The notes under the pieces: generated by a model
Told to the model about the DNA's origin: nothing
What the model saw: the letters and a program-made list of their open reading frames with translations, nothing else
Databases searched by the model: none
Translations under genes and position numbers: made by a program
Part shown: positions 11,240 to 19,362 of the stretch, piece by piece
Layout of the letters: each line of letters begins with the position of its first letter
Numbering within the stretch: position 1 is the first letter of the stretch
Source of the DNA: Phycisphaera sp.
GTDB lineage: Bacteria; Planctomycetota; Phycisphaerae; Phycisphaerales; SM1A02
DNA length: 32,674 bases
Reading direction: 5' to 3'
Assembly: GCA_016124975.1 (NCBI GenBank)
Contig: WGMP01000038.1
Span: forward strand, 1-32,674

Positions 11240-12052
11240 TCAGCCGACCACTTCGGGAAGCGCGAAGAGCCCCTCGGTCAGGTTCACGGGCCCCGCAGCG
11301 GTCACGAGCACATCGGCCTCATAGTGGACGCTCATCGACCCGTCGGCCGTGAAGACGGGCCATTCACGGCCGTTCGAGCGCGTCTCCGAGCTCGACACCG
11401 CGATCATCGGCTCGACTGCGACGAGGAGACCAGGCTTGATCTCCTTCCACGCCTCGGGCCACTCGCCTGGATAGCTCGGCGCCACGTTCGAGACGAAGGG
11501 GGGCGCATGGAGCTCCTTGCCGTATCCGTGCCCGCCAAGGCCGCGGACAAGGCAGAACCTGCACTGGCCCTCGACATAGCCCTGCACCGCCTTCGCGAAG
11601 TCGATCAGCGGGCGCCCCGGCTTGAGCGCCGCAACGCCGCGACGAAGCGACTCGACGCCGCACTTCATCAGCGCCTCGCCGATCGGATCGCGCTCCTTGA
11701 TGGCGTAGGTCCACGCCGCGTCGCCGATCCAGCCCTTGTGGCGCACGCCGATGTCGATCGAGACGAGGTCGCCAGGGCGCAGCGGCGACGCGCGCATGTC
11801 GTGCGTGCCATGGACGACGCACTGGTTCACAGACAGGCACGCGTGCGACGGAAACGGAGGGTGGCCGCGGATCTTGTAGCCGATGAAGCAGCTCGGCGCG
11901 TCGAGGTCCGCGAGCGTGCGTCCGATGAACGCGTCGATCTCGGCGAGCGTCTGGCCGACGCGCAGGAAGTCCACGAGCCGTTCATGGGCCTTGACCACGC
12001 ACTGCGCGGCCTTCGTGGCGCCTTCGATGTCCGCGGGGTTCGTGACCAGCAT
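11240..12052 (-). CDS. map: Type I methionine aminopeptidase
   Basis: Removes the initiator methionine from nascent proteins. All five metal ligands of the pita-bread fold are present when counted from the ATG at 12052: D100 and D111 (SIDIGVRHKGWIGDAAW), H175 (GGHGYGKELHAPP), E214 (VAVEPMI) and E245 (VHYEADVLV). The 270-aa length fits the bacterial type I enzyme. The frame stays open upstream to 12217, but that extension is Arg/Pro-rich with no homology I recognise, so the internal ATG giving MLVTNPADIEGATKAAQ is preferred. No strong ribosome binding site is visible. It lies 67 bp upstream of the oligopeptidase on the same strand, so the two peptidases may be co-transcribed. Confidence 0.94.
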   Translation of the reverse strand: MLVTNPADIEGATKAAQCVVKAHERLVDFLRVGQTLAEIDAFIGRTLADLDAPSCFIGYKIRGHPPFPSHACLSVNQCVVHGTHDMRASPLRPGDLVSIDIGVRHKGWIGDAAWTYAIKERDPIGEALMKCGVESLRRGVAALKPGRPLIDFAKAVQGYVEGQCRFCLVRGLGGHGYGKELHAPPFVSNVAPSYPGEWPEAWKEIKPGLLVAVEPMIAVSSSETRSNGREWPVFTADGSMSVHYEADVLVTAAGPVNLTEGLFALPEVVG

Positions 12053-12082
12053 GGGGCGGAACTGTAGCGGATGCGCGCGAGG

Positions 12083-12124
12083 GAAAACCGAAGACGCCGC
12101 GCCGGAATCCTCCGACGCGGCGTC
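12083..12124 (-). terminator. Rho-independent terminator after the Asn-rich gene
   Basis: GACGCCGCG (12093-12101) pairs perfectly with CGCGGCGTC (12116-12124) around a 14-nt loop. Read leftward, the hairpin is followed by TTCGGTTTTCCC. It sits 24 bp past the stop of the Asn/Trp-rich repeat gene, on the correct strand. Confidence 0.7.
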
Positions 12125-12147
12125 GCGTGGTCGTTCGGGAAGATGGC

Positions 12148-13155
12148 TCAGGCGACCGAGCGCACCTTCATGCCCGCGAAGGCAGGGGTGCAGCACTCGG
12201 TGCGCTCGTCGCAGCACTTCACGCCGTGCGCGAACTCATCGCCCGAGAGGTTCGGGTTCTGGTTCAAGGTCGAGGTCGGAGTCGCGCCGCTCGTTCCAAG
12301 CGGCGCGGTGCCGCAGGCCGCGTTCCAGAAGCCGTTGCCCTGGAATGGGCCGTGCAGCGAGGGATTCGCAGGCGACGAGTTGGTGAAGGACTGATTGGCG
12401 TACGACGAATTCGCAACCGCGGGATTCGACGCGGTGTTGGCATGCGTGAAGCCACGGGTGGCCTGCGTCGGCGTGCACGAGTTCGCGTTGGTGCGGCTTG
12501 TGCCGGTGTTCACGCTGCCCGTGCCCGGCGCGCAGTTGGTCTGCGGGTTCGTGTTGGTGGCGCAGGCGGCGCGGAGGCCGGCCTCGAAGCCAGCGTGGAA
12601 CGCGTCGCGCCAGTTCGGCTCAAACGCGTTCGAGGTGCTGTTGAAGCCGTTGTTCCAGCCGTTGTTCCAGTTGGTGTTCGGCGTGTTGTTCCAGCCGTTG
12701 TTCCAGTTGGTGTTCGGCGTGTTGTTCCAGCCGTTGTTCCAGTTGGTGTTCGGCGTGTTGTTCCAGCCGTTGTTCCAGCTGGTGTTCGGCGTGTTGTTCC
12801 AGCCGTTGTTCCAGCTGGTGTTCGGCGTGTTGTTCCAGCCGTTGTTCCAGCCGCCGAAGTTCCACGGGGTCGCGTTCCACGGCGTCGCGTTGCCGAAGCC
12901 GTTGTTCGCCCACGGGAAGTTGGCGCCGAAGCGCGTGGTGTTCGGGCCGAACGGGCCGTTGAAGCCGTTGAACCCGTTGAATCCGTTGTACCCACCGAAG
13001 CCGTTCCAGCCGTTGAAGCCGTTCGTCCCAGCGAAGCCGTTCGTGCAGGCGTTCTGCCAGGTCGCCGTTCCGCCGCAGCAGTCGCTCGAGTCGAAGTCAG
13101 GGCAGTTGGTGCAGGTGTGCGTGGGCGACCAGCCGTTCGGCGTGGTGTTGTACAT
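12148..13155 (-). CDS. Asn/Gly/Trp/Phe-rich tandem-repeat protein of unknown function
   Basis: I do not recognise this 335-aa protein. It begins with a Cys-rich head (MYNTTPNGWSPTHTCTNC, then DCCGG and ACTNG). Next come NGFNGFNG-type repeats, then five tandem 12-residue units of the form NNGWNNTPNTNW, then a less repetitive Asn/Thr-rich part, and a tail with more cysteines (CCDERTECC). There is no signal peptide or membrane segment. Asn-rich composition is striking in such GC-rich DNA and is carried almost entirely by AAC codons, which suggests selection for the protein rather than chance. I chose the ATG at 13155 because GGAG precedes it by about 8 nt; the frame remains open upstream to 13296 with poor composition. 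It has its own terminator. Possible roles, all inferred: structural or matrix protein, metal-binding scaffold or prion-like protein. Confidence 0.75.
   Translation of the reverse strand: MYNTTPNGWSPTHTCTNCPDFDSSDCCGGTATWQNACTNGFAGTNGFNGWNGFGGYNGFNGFNGFNGPFGPNTTRFGANFPWANNGFGNATPWNATPWNFGGWNNGWNNTPNTSWNNGWNNTPNTSWNNGWNNTPNTNWNNGWNNTPNTNWNNGWNNTPNTNWNNGWNNGFNSTSNAFEPNWRDAFHAGFEAGLRAACATNTNPQTNCAPGTGSVNTGTSRTNANSCTPTQATRGFTHANTASNPAVANSSYANQSFTNSSPANPSLHGPFQGNGFWNAACGTAPLGTSGATPTSTLNQNPNLSGDEFAHGVKCCDERTECCTPAFAGMKVRSVA
12647..12850 (-). repeat. 36-bp in-frame tandem repeat, five full copies
   Basis: Full units lie at 12659-12694, 12695-12730, 12731-12766, 12767-12802 and 12803-12838, each starting CCGTTGTTCCAG on the plus strand. 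Half units flank them at 12647-12658 and 12839-12850. Copies are nearly identical; the main variant position is TTGGTG versus CTGGTG (Asn to Ser). High identity indicates recent expansion or homogenisation, so copy number may vary between strains. Confidence 0.9.
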
Positions 13156-13300
13156 GTGTGTGACTCCGTTGGGGCTCTGCGCGCGCCGCGGAACTCCCGC
13201 GCCCTCGCGTGGCGCAGGGATCGGGCTCCGGTGCGCCCGACTTTGGCCGTCCACGGAAATCATCGGAAAACGGGGGAGTTTCGACCGTCGCGCCACCTCC

Positions 13301-13321
13301 GCCGCGCAGATTCTGCGCGGC
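13301..13321 (-). terminator. Hairpin immediately after hutI, possible terminator
   Basis: GCCGCGCAG and CTGCGCGGC form a perfect 9-bp stem with an ATT loop, starting 3 bp beyond the hutI stop on the minus strand. No T-run follows, so it may be a weak terminator or a 3' end protector. The Asn-rich gene begins 146 bp further on. Confidence 0.45.
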
Positions 13322-13323
13322 GT

Positions 13324-14574
13324 TCAGAGGAAGCCGCGGCCCGCATAGACCTCGCTCGGCTCCGCGATCGCCCACTCGCAGGCGAGCGCCCGCTCGTCGC
13401 GCGTCGGCAGCGCGATGAGATGCGCGCGCTTGCCCACCTCGATCGACCCGGTCTCGTGCTCGAGACCGAGCACGCACGCCGCGTTGTAGGTCGCCGCGGT
13501 GATCGCCTCTGCGTGCGTGAGCCCGCAGAAGCGCGCCGCGAGCGCGATGACGAGCGGCATCGAGACGATCGGGCTCGACCCTGGGTTGCAGTTCGTCGCG
13601 ATGGCGACCGCTGCGCCTTCGTCGACGAGCATGCGGCCGTTCGTGTAGCGGCCGTCGAGCGTGAGGCCGCAGCCTGGCAAGAGCACCGCGGTCGTCTTCG
13701 ATCGAGCGACGCGGATGAGCCCTTCGCGCGCCGTGGCCTCGAGGTGATCGACGCTGCGCGCGCCCATCTCGAGCGCAGTCTCGAGGAACCCGAGCTCGTT
13801 GAACTGGTCGACATGGACGCGAAGCGGGCAGCCAAGCGCATGCGCGCGCTCGAAGAGCCTCCTCGTCCACGCGGGGCTCCACGCGCCCTTCTCGCAGTAG
13901 GCGTCGCACGCGATCGGTCCGAACCGCGCGACCACCTCGGGAAGGATCTCATCGACGACGCGCGCGCAGTAGGTGTCCTCGTCGCCGTCGATCGCGTGCG
14001 CGCCGAGGAAGGTCGGCACGAAGAAGCCGTCGCCCTCGCGCTCGGCGCGGTCGGCAAGCGCGCGCACGGCCTCGAGCATGGCGACTTCGGTTGCGGCGTC
14101 GAGCCCGTAGCCAGACTTCACCTCGATCGCGAGCGTGCCGCGGCGCCGCATCGCGTTCGTCCGCAGCGCGAGCGCCTCGCGGAGCGCCGCGCCCGACGGA
14201 TCGCGTCGCGCCGCATCGCGGGTCGCGCGCACGGTCGACATGATGCCGCCGCCCGCCGCGAGGATCTCGAGATAGGGAACGCCCGCGAGCCGCTGCGCGA
14301 TCTCGCCGTAGCGCTCGCCCGCCCAGCATGCGTGGGTGTGGCAGTCGACGAAGGCGGGCATGAGGACACGCCCGTCGAGCGGAACGCGCGCGGCGGCGAT
14401 CGAGTCGGGCGGGTCGCCGCCGCCGACCGCCGCGATCCGGCCGTCGACGACATGCACGAACCCGCGCTCGACGACGCCGAGCTCGCGCATCGCCTCGCCG
14501 CGGCGGGGGCCCGCCGCACCGCGCTGCGCAAGCGTCAGGATCCGTGCGTTCGTGAAGAGGACGGCGGAGGACAT
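13324..14574 (-). CDS. hutI: Imidazolonepropionase
   Basis: Hydrolyses imidazolone propionate to formiminoglutamate, the third step of histidine degradation, in the cytoplasm. The 416-aa length matches the family. The amidohydrolase zinc motif HxH is present as H79 and H81 (DCHTHACWAGER), followed by the family segments YLEILAAGGGIMSTVRATR and EVKSGYGL, and the late ATNCNPGSSP segment. I chose the ATG at 14574 (MSSAVLFTNARILTLA), the normal family N-terminus; upstream in-frame residues to 14652 do not look coding. No hutH, hutU or formiminoglutamate hydrolase is in the window, so the rest of the pathway must be elsewhere or this gene is separated from it. Confidence 0.94.
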   Translation of the reverse strand: MSSAVLFTNARILTLAQRGAAGPRRGEAMRELGVVERGFVHVVDGRIAAVGGGDPPDSIAAARVPLDGRVLMPAFVDCHTHACWAGERYGEIAQRLAGVPYLEILAAGGGIMSTVRATRDAARRDPSGAALREALALRTNAMRRRGTLAIEVKSGYGLDAATEVAMLEAVRALADRAEREGDGFFVPTFLGAHAIDGDEDTYCARVVDEILPEVVARFGPIACDAYCEKGAWSPAWTRRLFERAHALGCPLRVHVDQFNELGFLETALEMGARSVDHLEATAREGLIRVARSKTTAVLLPGCGLTLDGRYTNGRMLVDEGAAVAIATNCNPGSSPIVSMPLVIALAARFCGLTHAEAITAATYNAACVLGLEHETGSIEVGKRAHLIALPTRDERALACEWAIAEPSEVYAGRGFL

Positions 14575-14654
14575 GGCGCGATTGTCGCAGGTCGACGCGA
14601 TTTGGCTACCCTTCGCCAATCGCCTCGCCCCACGAACGGCTGCCGGAGACATCC

Positions 14655-15269
14655 ATGGATCTCATCCTCATCCGCCACGCCAAGGCCTTCGAGCGCGACC
14701 CGGCGCGCTGGCCGAACGACGCGCTGCGCCCGCTGACCGACGCAGGGCGCGACGAGTTCGACGTGCTCGCGAAGCGGCTCGGCCGCGCGGTGCCCGAGGT
14801 CGTCCTCGTCGAGTCGAGCGGCTTCGAGCGCGCGTGGGAGACGGCGCGCCTCCTCGCGAAGCGCGCGCACTGGCCGCGGCCCCGACGCGCCGAGCGGCTC
14901 GAACCGCTCGGCGAAGCGGGCCCCGCGCGCGATCCTGCGGACGGCCTCGGCCTTCCGCCCGCCGCGCGCAGCCCGATCGCGCGGAACGCGCTTCCCGCGG
15001 ACCTCGCGGCGCTCGTCCGTTCCGCCGAGGCGATGCGCTCGCTGCGCGCCGTCGCGTGGGTCGGGCACGAGCCGCAGCTCTCCGAGTTCCTCTCCGTGCT
15101 GCTGACAGGCTCGCCGACGGGCGCCTCGGTCGAGTTCCGCAAGGGCGCCGCGGCGGCCGTGCGAATCCCGCCCGACGGCGGCGCCGCGGGACGTTCCACG
15201 CTTCTCTGGATGCTGGAGCCCGAGCTCGTGCGGCGCATGCGCCGGGGAAGCGGCAAGGACCTCACTTGA
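14655..15269 (+). CDS. sixA: SixA-type phosphohistidine phosphatase (histidine phosphatase superfamily)
   Basis: Predicted to remove phosphate from phosphohistidine residues. In E. coli, SixA acts on phosphorelay or phosphotransferase-system proteins. The protein is 204 aa. The N-terminus MDLILIRHAKAFERD carries the RH motif (R7, catalytic H8). The second histidine is H138 in WVGHEPQLSEF, the SixA-type GHxP segment. SSGFERAWETARLL is the internal arginine segment. The family is usually about 160 aa; extra length lies in an Ala/Arg/Pro-rich middle (about residues 78-116). The ATG at 14655 follows GGAG at 6 nt. The last 8 bases overlap the convergent STAS gene. Substrate unknown. Confidence 0.86.
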   Translation: MDLILIRHAKAFERDPARWPNDALRPLTDAGRDEFDVLAKRLGRAVPEVVLVESSGFERAWETARLLAKRAHWPRPRRAERLEPLGEAGPARDPADGLGLPPAARSPIARNALPADLAALVRSAEAMRSLRAVAWVGHEPQLSEFLSVLLTGSPTGASVEFRKGAAAAVRIPPDGGAAGRSTLLWMLEPELVRRMRRGSGKDLT

Positions 15270-15639
15270 GCAGGAGGTCGAGCTCGCCCTGGTCCTTCGC
15301 GAACTTGTAGAGCTGGTCGATCTTCATCATCGCGAAGAGCTGCAGCAGTTCCTTCGAGGTTCCGAAGAGGATCGGCTTCGCGCCCGCGGCGGAGGCCTTG
15401 TGCCGCAGCGCGATGCACACGCCGAGACCCATCGACGACATGAAGGTCACGCTCTTCAGGTCGATGATGAAGTGCTTGAGGCCCTTGCCCGCGGCGCGGA
15501 TGTAGGGCTCGACCTCCTGGCTGATGATGGGCGACTCGCGCTGGCCGACCTGCGGTCCGACGAACTTCACATACAGGAGTCCCTCGCGGACATCGATCTC
15601 GACGAGGGTGGTCTTCTTCTGGGTTGGCAGGTCGCTCAT
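15262..15639 (-). CDS. STAS-domain protein, anti-sigma factor antagonist type
   Basis: This 125-aa protein is a single STAS domain, the fold of anti-anti-sigma factors such as SpoIIAA and RsbV. The core is FIIDLKSVTFMSSMGLGVCI, where the first or second serine of MSSMG is the residue normally phosphorylated by a partner kinase. The N-terminus (VEIDVREGLLYVKFVG) forms the usual first strands. I chose the ATG at 15639 because it gives the natural domain start and is preceded by GAGAGAACC; the frame stays open far upstream but antisense to real genes. It converges on sixA with an 8-bp overlap. No anti-sigma kinase or PP2C phosphatase is beside it. Confidence 0.9.
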   Translation of the reverse strand: MSDLPTQKKTTLVEIDVREGLLYVKFVGPQVGQRESPIISQEVEPYIRAAGKGLKHFIIDLKSVTFMSSMGLGVCIALRHKASAAGAKPILFGTSKELLQLFAMMKIDQLYKFAKDQGELDLLLK

Positions 15640-15737
15640 GGTTCTCTCGACTCGATTCGATCGGCCCTGATTCTCGCGCCTCGGCTCCGTCGCCCCCGTG
15701 TGACCGATCAGTCCCGGCGCGTGCGTCGGGTCGCAGT

Positions 15738-16916
15738 CTATCGGTTCCTGCGCGAGGCGTTGGGAGCGAAGCCCGCGTCTTCCTCGCCTTCCGAGCCCAC
15801 CGCGGTCGCATCCGCTTCGCGCTGGGACGCGTCTCCCGTTTCCGCAGGTTGCGCGGGTTCCGCGGTCTGCGCAGGTTCTGCGGGCTGTGCGGGCTTCGCG
15901 CGCACGACGGGCGCTCCGTACACCACGATGTCCGCCAGCCCCTTGTCCTCCGCCGCGAGCCGATCGGACGAGCGGTCGACCACCGTGATGGTCAGCACCC
16001 GCGCCCGCGGTGCGCGCGCCTCGAACTGAAGCACCGTCCCGCCGTCGCGCTCGATGTGGAAGCAGCCCGCGCAGAGGACGACCTTCGGTGCGCCGCCCTT
16101 GAGCGCACGCGCCATTGACGCGCCCATCGTGGCGTCCCAGGTCGACTGCGAGCGGAACACATGGTCGAGCCGCGTCCGCACCTCGGGGTCGTCGCGCTCC
16201 TCCGCGCTCGACATGATCTCGTCGAAGCGCACGCGATAGGCGCTCCAACGGTCGTCCCACGAGCGGTCGAAGAGCCCGCCGCCGTCGATCGGGATGTCGA
16301 ACTGCACGCGCTCCGACTCGGGCAGCGCGGCGAGGGCGTCGAAACCCTCCGTCCGCGCGCGGCGCACGAAATCGCGCGGCGGATTCGCCGCGACCACGGG
16401 CGAGCCCGCCTCGCGCGCCGCATCGACGAGCGGCTGGTAGCAGCTGATCCAGGTGTCCTTGCCCGCCCAGTCGCGGCTCTTCGTGTCGTCGATGAAGCGG
16501 TCGAGCGCGACTTCGCCCCGCAGATAGCCGTCGACGAGGTGCTGCTCGTGCCGCTCGAGCTGCTCGAGCGCGAGCGCGGTGCCCGCGTAGCCCGCGGCAA
16601 GGTCCTCGAAGAGCGCCAGCTGCAGCCGGTGCGCGATCGGGTCGCCGTGGCGCTCGCCGATGAAGATCGCGTCGGCCCAACTCGCGGCGGCCATCACATC
16701 GGCCCATCCGAGGCTGCGGCCCGTCGAGCCCTCGAAGACATGGAGCGCGCGCGGCGCCACCGCCGCCGTCGGCACGACCGCGCCCGAGGGCTCGAGAAGC
16801 GCAGGGTCCGATGCGTGGAAGCGCGTGCAGCCCGCGAGGGAGGCTGCCCCGACCGAGAGCAGGGCGAGCGCGGGGTGGAAGAGCGGTCGTCGTCTCAGGC
16901 GCGCGTGGGTCGACAT
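15738..16916 (-). CDS. ChaN-like (haem-binding uptake, DUF399-type) lipoprotein
   Basis: The N-terminus is a lipoprotein signal: basic head, hydrophobic core, lipobox SLAGC with C30 as the lipidated residue. The body matches the ChaN-like family: FIGERHGDPIAHRLQL, ALALEQLERHEQHLVDGYL, WAGKDTWISCYQPLVDAA, VVAANPPRDFVRRA and the late VVLCAGCFHIERDGG. Characterised ChaN binds haem and is iron-regulated, so a cell-envelope role in haem or iron handling is plausible. A Glu/Ala/Pro-rich tail of about 60 residues (repeats like AQPAEPAQTAEPA) follows the domain and may be a spacer. It lies 98 bp upstream of the STAS gene on the same strand and is divergent from the carboxypeptidase. No iron-box was identified. 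Confidence 0.85.
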   Translation of the reverse strand: MSTHARLRRRPLFHPALALLSVGAASLAGCTRFHASDPALLEPSGAVVPTAAVAPRALHVFEGSTGRSLGWADVMAAASWADAIFIGERHGDPIAHRLQLALFEDLAAGYAGTALALEQLERHEQHLVDGYLRGEVALDRFIDDTKSRDWAGKDTWISCYQPLVDAAREAGSPVVAANPPRDFVRRARTEGFDALAALPESERVQFDIPIDGGGLFDRSWDDRWSAYRVRFDEIMSSAEERDDPEVRTRLDHVFRSQSTWDATMGASMARALKGGAPKVVLCAGCFHIERDGGTVLQFEARAPRARVLTITVVDRSSDRLAAEDKGLADIVVYGAPVVRAKPAQPAEPAQTAEPAQPAETGDASQREADATAVGSEGEEDAGFAPNASRRNR

Positions 16917-16983
16917 CGTGGCGAGTGTAGCGGGCGCTCGGATTTTGCTTGCAGCGACGGAAGCGGGGCGTCACACTTGCCCC

Positions 16984-19308
16984 ATGCGCAAGAGCCTGCA
17001 GACCATCACGCGGCGCACGGGAGCCCTTCGGGTGCTCGCCGCCGCGCTCGCGATCCTCTCGCCCCTCGCGATCAGCCCGTCCCTCGAGGCCGACGGCGGG
17101 CCGCGTCCTCCCGAGGATCCGTTCTTCCACGACGGTCGCAGCGTCGTGCGCGCCACGGTCGCCACCGCGCGCGATGTCCGCGTCGTGCTTGCGATCGCGA
17201 AGGATGTCCTCAACCACCGCATCGATGTCGGGCCCGTCGACCTCGTCGTCGACGCGGACGGGCTGCGCGCCCTCGCGAAGAGCGGCCTCGCGCACGAGGT
17301 GCTCGTTCCCGACCTCGGCCCCGTCCTCCGCGCCGACTTCGCAGCGCGCGCGAAGCGCGGAGGCGCGGGAGGCGACGGCGGCGTCGCAGGCGGCGGCGGC
17401 TTCTTCGACGACTTCCGCCGACTCGAGGAGATCGAGGCCAAGCTGGCGGAACTCGTGGCGGCGCGCCCAGACCTCGTCACGCCGTTCACGATCGGCACCT
17501 CGCTCGAGGGGCGACCGATCCGCGGCGTGCGCATCACGAAGGCGCCCGCGGGAAGCCCGGGCATCCTCTACAACGCCACGCAGCATGCGCGCGAGTGGGG
17601 CGCGACCACGACCGCGTGCTTCATCGCCGATAGGCTCGTCGCGCTCGAGGGAAGCGACCCGCGCATCACGGCGCTTCTCTCCCGCGCGTGGGTCGATGTC
17701 GTTCCCGTCGTCAACCCAGACGGCTATGTCTACAGCTGGGATGTGAACCGCCTCTGGCGCAAGAACCGCCGCAACAATGGCGACGGCAGCTTCGGCGTCG
17801 ACCTGAACCGCAACTGGGCCTTCCAGTGGGGCGGCGGCGGCGCGAGCACGAGCCCTGACAGCGAGACCTACCGTGGGCCGTTCGCGTTCTCAGAGCCCGA
17901 GAGCGCGGCCATGCGCGACTACTTCGCCGCGCAGACCACGCTCGTCGCCCACATCGACTTCCACTCCTACAGCCAGCTCGTCCTGAGCCCGTGGGGCTAC
18001 ACGACCGCCGCGCCGCCGAACGCGGCGGGATTCAACGCGCTCGGCCTCGAGATGCGCGACGCGATCCAGCGCGCGACGGGCGCGGCCTATGTCGCGGGCC
18101 CGATCGCGTCGACCCTCTATGTCGCGAGCGGAAGCTCGGTCGACCACGCCTTCGGCGCGCACGGCGTCATCAGCTGGACGATCGAGGTGCGCGACAAGGG
18201 CGCCTATGGCTTCGTCATGCCCGCAAGCGAGATCGTGCCGAACGCGACGGAGAACCTCGCGGCCGCGCTCGAGCTCGCCGACGCCGCCGTCGACGGCGCC
18301 GTCGTGCGGCTGTCGGGCGGTGTGCCCGCCACGGTCGAGCCGGGCCTCGCGGCGCCGATCTCTGCGGAAGTCCGCGTGATGCGCGGCGCGCCCGTCGCGG
18401 GCGGCGTCCGTCTCTTCACGCGCCTCGGCTCCTCGGGCGCCTTCACAGAGACGCCGATGGAGGAGACCGCGGCCGCCTCGTTCGCGGCGTCGCTTCCCGC
18501 GGCCCCGTGCGGCGCGCGAATCGAGTGGTACATCGAGGCCGCGACCACCGTCGGTACCGCGCGTTCGCCGCGCGCTCCTGGCGCCGTCTACGCCACGCAG
18601 GTCGTCGCCACCGAGATCCTCTTCGCGGACACCTTCGAGACAAACCTCGGTTGGTCCGCAGGCGTCGCGGGCGACACGGCGACCTCGGGGATCTGGACGC
18701 GCGTCGACCCCGTCGGAACGATCGCGCAACCCGAGAACGACTCTGCGGACGCGGGCGCGCTCTGCTTCGTCACGGGGCAGGGCGCCGTCGGAGGAGCCGC
18801 GGGCGCGGCCGATGTCGACGGCGGCATCACCACGCTCCTCTCGCCCACGCTTGACGCGAGCAACCCCGAGAGCCGCGTCTCCTATCGCCGCTGGTACTCG
18901 AACAACCTCGGCGGCGCGCCGAACGCAGACTCGATGCCGATCTCGATCTCGGGCGACAACGGCGCGACCTGGGTGCTTCTCGAGGATGTCACCGAGAACG
19001 CGGGCGCATGGGTCGAGAAGAGCTTCCGCGTCGCCGACTTCGTCGCACCGAGCGCCGCCGTGCGCCTGCGCTTCATCGCGCGCGACCTCGGCCAGGGCTC
19101 GCTCGTCGAGGCGGGCGTCGACTTCGTGCGCGTGGTCGCGCAGGGGTGCCCGCCTGTCGCGGGCGACCTCGACGGCGACGGCGTCGTCGGCGGAGCGGAC
19201 CTCGCGCTGCTTCTCGCCGAGTGGGGGAACGCAGGCGACGCCGACCTCGACGGAAGTGGAACCGTCGACGCGGCTGATCTCTCGATCCTTCTCGATCTCT
19301 GGTCGTGA
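16984..19308 (+). CDS. Secreted M14 zinc carboxypeptidase with C-terminal dockerin-like repeats
   Basis: An extracellular zinc metallopeptidase of the carboxypeptidase A/T type, 774 aa from the ATG at 16984. It starts with a signal peptide (MRKSLQTITRRTGALRVLAA followed by a hydrophobic stretch), then a propeptide-like region to about residue 145. The catalytic domain has zinc ligands H201 and E204 (QHAREWGA) and H327 (DFHSYSQLVLSPWGY), the substrate-binding DLNRNW, and the catalytic glutamate E401 (WTIEVRDKG). A beta-rich region follows. The last 50 residues contain two calcium-loop repeats (GDLDGDGVVGGADLALLL and DADLDGSGTVDAADLSILL), the dockerin type I pattern. Such tails are common in Phycisphaerae and related bacteria lacking cellulosomes; the partner is unknown. 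The start has no clear ribosome binding site. Confidence 0.93.
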   Translation: MRKSLQTITRRTGALRVLAAALAILSPLAISPSLEADGGPRPPEDPFFHDGRSVVRATVATARDVRVVLAIAKDVLNHRIDVGPVDLVVDADGLRALAKSGLAHEVLVPDLGPVLRADFAARAKRGGAGGDGGVAGGGGFFDDFRRLEEIEAKLAELVAARPDLVTPFTIGTSLEGRPIRGVRITKAPAGSPGILYNATQHAREWGATTTACFIADRLVALEGSDPRITALLSRAWVDVVPVVNPDGYVYSWDVNRLWRKNRRNNGDGSFGVDLNRNWAFQWGGGGASTSPDSETYRGPFAFSEPESAAMRDYFAAQTTLVAHIDFHSYSQLVLSPWGYTTAAPPNAAGFNALGLEMRDAIQRATGAAYVAGPIASTLYVASGSSVDHAFGAHGVISWTIEVRDKGAYGFVMPASEIVPNATENLAAALELADAAVDGAVVRLSGGVPATVEPGLAAPISAEVRVMRGAPVAGGVRLFTRLGSSGAFTETPMEETAAASFAASLPAAPCGARIEWYIEAATTVGTARSPRAPGAVYATQVVATEILFADTFETNLGWSAGVAGDTATSGIWTRVDPVGTIAQPENDSADAGALCFVTGQGAVGGAAGAADVDGGITTLLSPTLDASNPESRVSYRRWYSNNLGGAPNADSMPISISGDNGATWVLLEDVTENAGAWVEKSFRVADFVAPSAAVRLRFIARDLGQGSLVEAGVDFVRVVAQGCPPVAGDLDGDGVVGGADLALLLAEWGNAGDADLDGSGTVDAADLSILLDLWS

Positions 19309-19362
19309 GCGCGCGGCGCACCGCGCGCCGCGCACATCGCCCCGCGCATCTCACTCCGCGCG

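Noticed and set aside
8851-11352. Long plus-strand open frame over the oligopeptidase
   Set aside because: Antisense to a gene with an intact catalytic triad; the translation has no domain and biased composition.
12647-12850. CRISPR array
   Set aside because: The 36-bp units are contiguous, in frame and encode a 12-residue repeat.
12127-14736. Plus-strand frames over the Asn-rich gene and hutI, including one reading FQPLFQLVFGVL repeats
   Set aside because: The hydrophobic repeat is the reverse reading of the NNGWNNTPNTNW units. The minus strand has a ribosome binding site, a terminator and balanced composition. hutI is certain on the minus strand.
15640-17586. An N-terminal extension of the STAS protein to 774 aa
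   Set aside because: The extension would be antisense to the carboxypeptidase and out of frame with the ChaN-like gene. The STAS domain has a natural ATG at 15639.
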